Positions 1-5,600 of a stretch of 5,744 bases of DNA are shown here, one piece after another. The stretch spans positions 1 through 5,744 of the forward strand of contig DVKN01000085.1 in NCBI GenBank assembly GCA_018716005.1. The letters are read 5' to 3'. Numbering within the stretch: the stretch's first letter is position 1; the number at the start of each line of letters is the position of its first letter. The stretch comes from Candidatus Scatomorpha stercoravium. GTDB lineage: Bacteria > Bacillota > Clostridia > Oscillospirales > Oscillospiraceae. The notes under the pieces were generated by a model, which saw only the letters and a list, made by a program, of their open reading frames with translations, had not been told where the DNA came from and ran no database searches. Position numbers and translations under genes: made by a program.

Positions 1-188
1 CGCCCGGCGCTGCGCCAGAGCGTGACGAAAACGTCGCTGAGCGCCTCCTCCGCGTCGTGCGGCGTGAGCGCGGGGAGGACTATGCTGTTGATTATGGCCG
101 CGGCGTAGGCCGCGTAGCGCTCTATGAACCAAGAGAGCGCCTCCTCGCTCCCGGATTTCAGCGCGCGCAGGGCCTCGCGCTCGTCCAT
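1..188 (-). CDS. Sigma-70 family (probably ECF) RNA polymerase sigma factor, N-terminal part
   Basis: This is the first 62 codons of a minus-strand gene that continues past the left edge. The translation opens MDEREALRALKSGSEEAL, continues with a segment containing FIERYAAYAAAI, and then has DAEEALSDVFVTLWRS at residues 45-60. This is the pattern of sigma-70 region 2, which binds core RNA polymerase and the -10 element: an acidic/alanine helix, an aromatic-rich RYxxY helix, then D-A-E-E-x-x-x-D-V-F-x-x-x-W. The compact N-terminus, with region 2 starting almost at residue 1, suits an ECF or similarly small sigma factor. Region 4, any anti-sigma partner and the target regulon are not visible. 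The start is set by a GAGGTGAGG ribosome binding site just upstream. The gene follows the terminator of the fakA-like operon on the same strand, so it probably has its own promoter. Family call is fairly sure; subgroup is not. Confidence 0.8.
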   Translation of the reverse strand, partial: MDEREALRALKSGSEEALSWFIERYAAYAAAIINSIVLPALTPHDAEEALSDVFVTLWRSAG

Positions 189-191
189 ATG

Positions 192-200
192 CCTCACCTC
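192..200 (-). promoter_or_regulatory. Ribosome binding site of the sigma factor gene
   Basis: On the minus strand the sequence reads GAGGTGAGG and ends three bases before the ATG at 188. The GAGGTG part sits six bases from the start, an ordinary spacing. It fixes ATG 188 as the start codon. Confidence 0.7.
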
Positions 201-220
201 GCTTCCCTTTCTGCCCTTAT

Positions 221-248
221 AAACGCGCGGACTGCGCCGCGGGTTTCA
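221..248 (-). promoter_or_regulatory. Possible ECF-type promoter of the sigma factor gene
   Basis: On the minus strand, TGAAAC (248-243) is followed after 17 bases by CGTTT (225-221). This resembles ECF promoters of Bacillota, which have a TGAAAC-like -35 and a CGTN -10 separated by 16-17 bases. Transcription would start about 25 bases before the ATG at 188. A housekeeping reading is weaker: TTGAAA to TTTATA leaves a 20-base spacer, which is too long. Because the gene downstream encodes a sigma factor, the site suggests autoregulation. The element is short and could be chance. Confidence 0.35.
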
Positions 249-256
249 AAAAGGGC

Positions 257-288
257 AAAAAAATCCCGCGGAGGTTTCCGCGGGATTT
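257..288 (-). terminator. Rho-independent terminator of the asp23-fakA operon
   Basis: The arms 278-288 and 261-271 (AAATCCCGCGG / CCGCGGGATTT on the minus strand) form a perfect 11-bp hairpin around a six-base loop at 272-277. Read on the minus strand, the right half runs into seven T residues (263-257). The hairpin begins eight bases after the fakA-like stop codon. The plus strand has only a short T run after the stem, and no plus-strand gene ends here, so it works for the minus-strand operon. It also separates that operon from the sigma factor gene. Confidence 0.9.
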
Positions 289-295
289 TACGCGC

Positions 296-1954
296 TTATT
301 CAATGGAGACCATGTAGTAGTAGACGGGCTGGCCGCCGTTCACTATGCTCAGCTCCGCGTCGGGGAAGCGCTCGCCGAGCTTCTCGCCCAGGGCCTCGGC
401 CTCGGCCTCGCCGACGTCTTCGCCGTAATAGACGGAGAGGACGGTGGGGGAGTAGCCCTCGGCGCTGTCCGCGAGCTTCGCGAAGAGCTCGTCGAGGGCG
501 GTGAAGCTGCCGAGCAGGGCCCCGTCCATGAGCGCGAGGTACTCGCCCGCGTGGATGTCGTAGCCGTCGTACTCGCTGTCGCGCGCGGCGTAGGTGACGA
601 GGGCGGTGTGCACGCCGGCGGCGGCCTCGAGCATATTCTCGCGTATCTCGTCCACCCCGGCGCTCTCGTCGAGCATGAGCATCGCGCTGATGCCCTGCGG
701 CACGGTCTTGGTGGGGATGACGACGACGTTCTTCTCCGTGAGGGGAGCGCACTGCTCCGCCGCCATCTGGATGTTCTTGTTGTTCGGGAAGACGAACACC
801 GTCTCCGCCGGGGTGCGGTTGACCTCGTTGAGGATGTCCTCGGTGGAGGGGTTCATGGTCTGCCCGCCGGTCACTATGCGGTCCGCGCCGAGCTCGCGGA
901 AGAGCTCCGCCATGCCGTCGCCCGCGCAGACGGCGACCGCGCCGTAGGGCTTCTCGGCAGGGGCGAACTCCGCCTCGGCGGGAGCCTCCGCCGGGGCCTC
1001 GCCGCCGGCCATCTCGCTGTGCTGCTCGCGCATATTCTCTATCTTCACCTTCAGGAGCTGGCCGTAGGTGAGCGCGACGCTCAGCACGTCGCCGGGCGTG
1101 TTCGTGTGGACGTGGACCTTGATTATCTCGTCGTCGTCGACCAGCACGACGCAGTCGCCGATGGTCATGAGCCACTGGCGCATACGCTCCGGGTCGCGCT
1201 CGTTGTCGCGCGAGCAGATGAACTCCGTGCAGTAGGTGAAGTTGATCTCGCCCTCGTCGAACTCGGAGAAGTCGGCCCTCTCGCGCGTCTCAATGACGGG
1301 CCGCGCGGCGGCCTGGGGCTGCTCGGGGGCGACGTAGGCCTCGCCGCGCAGGGCCGCGAGGGCGGCCTCGAGGATGAAGACGTAGCCCTTGCCGCCCGCG
1401 TCGACGACGCCGGCGCGCTTGAGCACGGGGTTGAGATTCACCGTGTCGGCCAGGGCCTCCTGCGCGGACTCTATGGCGCAGGAGAACATGAGCTCGAGGT
1501 CGCCGCCGTGCCCGGCAAATTCGACCGCGCTGCTCGTCGCGACGCGCGAGACGGTGAGGATGGTGCCCTCGGCGGGCTTCATGACGGCCTTGTAGGCCGC
1601 GTCGACGCCGGCAGTCATGGCCTCGGCGAAGACCAGGGAGTCCGCCGTGTCGAGGCCCTTGAGCCTCTTCGCGAGGCCGCGGAAGAGCAGGCTCAGTATG
1701 ACGCCGGAGTTGCCCCTCGCGCCGCGGAGCATGGCCCCGGCCGCGCAGTCGGCGGCGGCGCCGAGGGAGTCGAAGTCGCGCTTGGCGAGCTCCGTGGCGG
1801 CCGCGCCCATGGTGAGGGACATATTCGTGCCCGTGTCGCCGTCGGGGACGGGGAAGACGTTGAGCTCATTGATGAGCTGCCTGTTTTGTTCCAGCGCGGC
1901 GCTCGCCGAGAAGATGATGTCGCGGAACAGCGCCGCATCGATGTGTTCTTTCAA
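296..1954 (-). CDS. fakA: Fatty acid kinase catalytic subunit FakA-like (DAK2 domain, YloV family)
   Basis: The 552-residue protein matches the usual length and layout of FakA/YloV. The N-terminal DAK2 (DhaL-like) ATP-binding domain spans about residues 8-205. It carries NVFPVPDGDTGTNM at 32-45, where Asp38 and Asp40 are the expected metal/nucleotide ligands, GARGNSGVI at 78-86 and RAGVVDAGGKGY at 180-191. A middle domain has YCTEF (Cys242) and KVHVHTNTPGDV (His281, His283), matching residues that bind a metal in characterised FakA. An Ala/Pro/Glu-rich linker (about 316-336) leads to the C-terminal domain (about 337-552), with GGQTMNPST at 363-371, PNNKNI at 390-395 and PTKTVPQG at 414-421. 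Known role in the family: cytosolic ATP-dependent phosphorylation of a fatty acid carried by FakB, giving acyl-phosphate for phospholipid synthesis. No FakB gene is visible here. It lies 22 bases downstream of the Asp23-like gene and starts at TTG. It is intact, and no key residue is missing. Confidence 0.92.
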   Translation of the reverse strand: MKEHIDAALFRDIIFSASAALEQNRQLINELNVFPVPDGDTGTNMSLTMGAAATELAKRDFDSLGAAADCAAGAMLRGARGNSGVILSLLFRGLAKRLKGLDTADSLVFAEAMTAGVDAAYKAVMKPAEGTILTVSRVATSSAVEFAGHGGDLELMFSCAIESAQEALADTVNLNPVLKRAGVVDAGGKGYVFILEAALAALRGEAYVAPEQPQAAARPVIETRERADFSEFDEGEINFTYCTEFICSRDNERDPERMRQWLMTIGDCVVLVDDDEIIKVHVHTNTPGDVLSVALTYGQLLKVKIENMREQHSEMAGGEAPAEAPAEAEFAPAEKPYGAVAVCAGDGMAELFRELGADRIVTGGQTMNPSTEDILNEVNRTPAETVFVFPNNKNIQMAAEQCAPLTEKNVVVIPTKTVPQGISAMLMLDESAGVDEIRENMLEAAAGVHTALVTYAARDSEYDGYDIHAGEYLALMDGALLGSFTALDELFAKLADSAEGYSPTVLSVYYGEDVGEAEAEALGEKLGERFPDAELSIVNGGQPVYYYMVSIE

Positions 1955-1962
1955 GAGGCGTT

Positions 1963-1968
1963 ACCTCC
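1963..1968 (-). promoter_or_regulatory. Ribosome binding site that fixes the TTG start of the fakA-like gene
   Basis: The minus strand reads GGAGGT, eight bases before the TTG at 1954. The sequence after it, KEHIDAALFRDII, is a normal FakA N-terminus, and Asp38/Asp40 then fall at their usual positions. No ATG or GTG lies at a better distance, so TTG is the credible start. The site sits inside the 22-base gap after the Asp23-like stop codon. Confidence 0.85.
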
Positions 1969-1976
1969 AACCGTAT

Positions 1977-2327
1977 TTAGCCTATGATCATCGTGTCGAC
2001 ATAGACGTCGACGCGCTTCACCGGGACGCCGGTGGCCTTGGATACCTTATAGCTTACCTCGTTCATGATGCTGTTGCAGAGGGTGTTGAGGTTGACGCCG
2101 TGGTCGACGGCTATGTGCAGCTCGAGGGAGACGCTCCCGTCCTCGCCGAGCTCGGCCCTGACGCCCTTGCTCATGCTCTCGCGGCGGAGCTGGAATACGC
2201 CCCCGTCGCGGCCCTGCGCGGCCATGGCCTTTACGCCGAAGCAGCTCGTCGCCGCGTCGCCGGCCAGGTTGGCAAAGACCTCGCCGTCAATGGTGATGTC
2301 CCCCCTGGGGTTCGTTACTTTCACCAT
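1977..2327 (-). CDS. Asp23/Gls24 family protein (YloU-like)
   Basis: The 116-residue protein begins MVKVTNPRGDITIDGEVFANLAGDAA when its start and following residues are read together. It continues with a short Cys-Phe-Gly-Val core, an SMSKGVRAEL segment, and ends in SLELHIAVDHGVNL, SIMNEVSYKVSKATG and VKRVDVYVDTMII. This order (strand, 'evia iAg.Aa..c.GV', SKGV, amphipathic strands, final 'v.vyVd') is that of the Asp23/Gls24 family, and YloU-type members have the same length. I chose ATG 2327 over an in-frame start 16 codons upstream because AAAAGGAG lies seven bases before it and the family homology begins there; the upstream extension would also cover the ribosome binding site. Family members are linked to cell-envelope stress, but the biochemical role is unsettled. 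There is no signal peptide or membrane segment. It is the first gene of an operon with the fakA-like gene. Confidence 0.88.
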   Translation of the reverse strand: MVKVTNPRGDITIDGEVFANLAGDAATSCFGVKAMAAQGRDGGVFQLRRESMSKGVRAELGEDGSVSLELHIAVDHGVNLNTLCNSIMNEVSYKVSKATGVPVKRVDVYVDTMIIG

Positions 2328-2334
2328 GGTGCCA

Positions 2335-2342
2335 CTCCTTTT
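2335..2342 (-). promoter_or_regulatory. Ribosome binding site of the Asp23-like gene
   Basis: The minus strand reads AAAAGGAG, ending seven bases before the ATG at 2327. It decides between that ATG and an earlier in-frame ATG at 2375. The earlier one lies almost at the predicted transcription start and so cannot have a transcribed ribosome binding site. Confidence 0.85.
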
Positions 2343-2381
2343 CGCTTCGTCCACCCGGATATGCCCGAATGGCAATTAACT

Positions 2382-2410
2382 ATTATAATACACACGCGGG
2401 TAAAGTACAA
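2382..2410 (-). promoter_or_regulatory. Housekeeping promoter of the asp23-fakA operon
   Basis: On the minus strand, TTGTAC (2410-2405) and a perfect TATAAT (2387-2382) are separated by exactly 17 bases. This is a strong sigma-A-type promoter. Transcription should begin near 2375, leaving a leader of about 48 bases before the ATG at 2327. An imperfect inverted repeat lies directly upstream (2423-2464). Confidence 0.82.
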
Positions 2411-2422
2411 GCCAAACTTTCC

Positions 2423-2464
2423 CGCGCTTTGACACAAATTTTATATGGAAGCGTCAAAAGCGCG
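2423..2464. repeat. Imperfect inverted repeat upstream of the asp23-fakA promoter
   Basis: CGCGCTTTGAC (2423-2433) and GTCAAAAGCGCG (2453-2464) are inverted copies that differ by one extra A/T in the second arm, around a 19-base AT-rich centre. The inner arm starts 13 bases upstream of the asp23 -35 element. The position fits an operator for a dimeric regulator, but no known operator consensus is recognised. TTGACA at 2429-2434 overlaps the left arm and has no matching -10. Confidence 0.5.
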
Positions 2465-2525
2465 CCTCGCTCGCCGGAGCATCGGATTTAGAGCAGACTT
2501 TACCGGGACAGGGGCGCGTGTTTTT

Positions 2526-2549
2526 CCCGCGGGCAAAAAATTTTTGCCC
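2526..2549. repeat. Two overlapping palindromes with an A-tract/T-tract centre
   Basis: CCCGCGGG (2526-2533) is a perfect palindrome. Sharing its GGG, the 19-base GGGCAAAAAATTTTTGCCC (2531-2549) is a perfect inverted repeat with 9-base arms about a single central base. The A6T5 run is the type of sequence that bends or stiffens DNA. It ends 39 bases before the -35 of the oxidoreductase promoter. There is no T run after the stem on either strand, so it is not a good terminator. Confidence 0.55.
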
Positions 2550-2588
2550 TCCAACGCAAAATTTGTGTGATTTACGAGCAATTAGCTG

Positions 2589-2617
2589 TTTACATACGGT
2601 GCCGGAAGTGATAAAAT
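2589..2617 (+). promoter_or_regulatory. Promoter of the pyruvate:ferredoxin oxidoreductase gene
   Basis: TTTACA (2589-2594) and TAAAAT (2612-2617) are separated by 17 bases, and a TG dinucleotide one base before the -10 (TGATAAAAT) gives an extended -10. This suits strong sigma-A-type transcription of a highly expressed fermentation gene. The start site should be near 2624, giving a leader of about 55 bases. A weak 5-bp hairpin (2622-2626 with 2635-2639) would sit at the very 5' end of the message. Confidence 0.75.
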
Positions 2618-2665
2618 TATGGCGCTTTAAGAAGAGCGCAAACACACCCTATTTTAATCTTTACC

Positions 2666-2670
2666 TGGAG
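2666..2670 (+). promoter_or_regulatory. Ribosome binding site of the pyruvate:ferredoxin oxidoreductase gene
   Basis: TGGAG lies eight bases before the ATG at 2679. An out-of-frame ATG at 2671 directly abuts it and is too close to be used. The ATG at 2679 gives the conserved family N-terminus. Confidence 0.75.
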
Positions 2671-2678
2671 ATGAAAGT

Positions 2679-5600
2679 ATGGCGAGAAAACTCAAATCCA
2701 TGGACGGCAACCAGGCGGCCGCGCACGTAAGCTACGCGTTCACCGAGGTTGCTGCGATCTACCCGATCACTCCGTCCAGCCCGATGGCCGACTTTGTCGA
2801 TCAGTGGTCTGCCGCGGGCCAGAAGAACATCTTCGGCACCACCGTTAAGGTGCAGGAGATGCAGGCCGAGTCCGGCGCCGCCGGCGCCGTTCACGGCTCC
2901 CTCAACGCCGGCGCCCTGACCACGACCTACACCGCGTCTCAGGGCCTCCTCCTCATGATCCCCAATATGTATAAGATCGCGGGCGAGCTGCTTCCGGGCG
3001 TCTTCCACGTCACGGCGCGTACCCTCGCCAGCCACACCCTCAGCATATTCGGCGATCATCAGGACGTCATGGCCTGCCGCCAGACCGGCTTCGCGATGCT
3101 CTGCGAGGGCAATGTGCAGGAGGTCATGGACCTCTCCGCCGTCGCCCACCTCGCCGCCATCAAGGGCCGCGTCCCCTTCCTGAACTTCTTCGACGGCTTC
3201 CGCACCAGCCACGAAATCCAGAAGATTGCTGTCTGGGACTACAAGGACCTCGCCAGCATGGTCGACTGGAAGGCGGTCGACGAGTTCCGCGCCCGCGCGC
3301 TGAACCCGAACCATCCGCAGATGCGCGGCAGCCACGAGAACGGCGACATCTTCTTCCAGAACCGTGAGGCCTCCAACAAGTACTACGAGGCCGTCCCCGG
3401 CATCGTCGAGGACTACATGAAGAAGGTCAACCGCAAGCTCGGCACCGACTACCAGCTCTTCAACTACTACGGCGCCCCCGACGCCGACCGCGTCATTGTC
3501 GCGATGGGCTCCATCTGCGACGTGACCGAAGAGGTCATCGACTACCTGAACGCCCACGGCCAGAAGGTCGGCCTTATCAAGGTCCGCCTGTACCGCCCCT
3601 GGCGCGCCGACAAGATGCTCGCCGCCATCCCCGAGACCTGCAAGAGCATCGCCGTCCTCGACCGCACCAAGGAGCCCGGCGCCCAGGGCGAGCCGCTCTA
3701 CATGGACGTCGTCACCAGCCTCGCCAACGCGGGCCGCACCGACATCAGGGTCATCGGCGGCCGCTACGGCCTCGCCAGCAAGGACACCCCGCCCGCGAGC
3801 GTCTTCGCCGTCTATAAGGAGCTGGCCAAGGTCAACCCGAAGAGGCAGTTCACCGTCGGCATCGTCGACGACGTCACCAAGCTCTCCCTGCGCGAGACCT
3901 CCGCTCCGGACACCACTCCGAAGGGCACCGTCTCCTGCATGTTCTGGGGCCTCGGCGGCGACGGCACCGTCGGCGCCAACAAGAACTCCATCAAGATTAT
4001 CGGCGACCACACCGACAAGTACGTCCAGGCCTACTTCCAGTACGACTCCAAGAAGACCGGCGGCGTCACGATAAGCCACCTGCGCTTCGGCGACAAGCCC
4101 ATCAAGAGCCCGTACTACATCAACAAGGCCGACTTCGTGGCCTGCCACAACCCGAGCTACATCACCAAGGGCTTCAAGATGGCCCAGAAGCTCAAGGCCG
4201 GCGGCACCTTCCTCGTCAACAGCCAGTGGACCTTCGAGGAGCTCGAGCACCATCTCGACGCCGACGCCAAGCGCTACATCGCGAAGAACAAGATTAAGCT
4301 CGTGATGATTAACGCCATCGACCTTGCCGAGCAGATTGGCATGGGCAAGCGCACCAACACCATTCTCCAGAGCGCCTTCTTCTCCCTCGCGAACGTGATT
4401 CCCGAGGCCGACGCCATCAAGTACATGAAGGACGCCGCGACGCACTCCTACCTGAAGAAGGGCCAGGACGTGGTAGACATGAACCACAAGGCCATCGACA
4501 TGGGCGCGAGCGCCTACAAGGTCGTTGAAGTGCCCGAGAGCTGGCTGACCGCCTCCGACGACAAGGCCCCCGCCGCCTACACCGGCCGCCCGGCCACCGT
4601 CAAGATGGTCACCGAGATCCTCGACCCCGTCGACAAGATGGACGGCGACAGCCTGCCTGTTTCCGCCTTCGTCAACCACGCCGACGGCACCTTCGAGCTC
4701 GGCGCCAGCGCCTACGAGAAGCGCGGCGTCGCCGTCGCCGTCCCCGAGTGGAACGCCGAGAAGTGCGTGCAGTGCAACCAGTGCGCCTTTGTCTGTCCGC
4801 ACGCCACCATCAGGGCGTACGCCCTCACCGAGGACGAGGCGAAGAACGCTCCCGCCGCCGCGAAGATTGTCCCCGTCAAGGCCGGCAAGGGCAAGGGCGA
4901 GTACAGCTTCACCCTCGCCGTCAGCCCGCTGGACTGCATGGGCTGCGGCGTCTGCGCCAACGTCTGCCCGACCAAGAGCCTGACCATGGTGCCGATGGAG
5001 AGCCAGCTCGACCAGCAGGATGTCTGGACCTACATGACCGAGAAGGTCGCGGAGAAGAAGGACATGCAGGACAACACGGTCAAGGGCAGCCAGTTCAAGC
5101 AGCCCATGCTCGAGTTCTCCGGCTCCTGCGCCGGCTGCGCCGAGACGAGCTATGCCCGCCTTATCACCCAGCTCTTCGGCGACCGCATGATTATCTCCAA
5201 CGCCACCGGCTGCTCGTCCATCTGGGGCGGCCCGGCTGCCACCAGCCCGTACACCGTCAACAAGGAGGGCAAGGGCCCCGCTTGGGTCAACAGCCTCTTT
5301 GAGGACAACGCCGAGCACGGCCTTGGCCTCTACCTCGGCCAGAAGAAGATACGCGACGACCTCGCCGCCAAGACGCGCGAGCTCATCAACGTCGCCTGGG
5401 CCAACGCCGACCTCAAGGCCGCCGCTCAGAAGTGGCTCGACACCTATGACGACGGCGAGGCCAACGCCGCCGCCACCCACGACTACGTCCTCGCCCTTAA
5501 GGAGAACCTCTGCACCGTCGACGAGCTCTGCGCTTCCGACAACGCCGAGATCAAGGCCTTCGGCGAGAAGCTCGCCAAGGCCGGCAAGACCTACTGCGAG

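Larger units (their letters stand above)
2328..2678. other. Divergent intergenic control region
   Basis: This 351-base gap separates the Asp23-like gene (minus) from the oxidoreductase gene (plus). It is more AT-rich than the flanking genes and holds both promoters, pointing outward. Between them, about 2411-2588, I find no credible gene but several symmetric elements, listed separately. That inner stretch lies outside both predicted transcripts, so the symmetry there more likely acts as DNA (protein binding or bending) than as RNA structure. Confidence 0.8.

Noticed and set aside
57..317. An 86-codon plus-strand frame at the left end
   Set aside because: It runs antisense to the sigma factor gene and through the operon terminator, has no motif and no good context.
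551..1987. A 478-residue plus-strand open frame opposite the fakA-like gene
   Set aside because: It is the codon-aligned antisense shadow of an intact conserved gene, and its protein is rich in Arg/Gly/Val/Ala/Leu without motifs.
2429..2434. Perfect TTGACA on the plus strand as a second promoter
   Set aside because: No -10-like hexamer occurs 16-18 bases downstream; the nearest TATAT-like sequence is only six bases away.
2531..2549. The 19-base palindrome as an intrinsic terminator
   Set aside because: Neither strand has a T run following the stem, the loop would have to open the A/T core, and no gene ends nearby.
2558..2585. A Rex-type redox operator near TTGTGTGATTTACGAGCAA
   Set aside because: The left half resembles TTGTG but the two halves are not symmetric and do not match the Rex spacing.
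2454..2645. A 63-codon minus-strand frame in the divergent region
   Set aside because: It starts at GTG without a spaced ribosome binding site, runs through the oxidoreductase promoter and palindromes, and resembles no family I know.
2518..2730. A 70-codon plus-strand frame overlapping the oxidoreductase start
   Set aside because: Its start lies upstream of the predicted promoter and it enters the oxidoreductase gene in the wrong frame; the ATG at 2671 in this frame is too close to the ribosome binding site.
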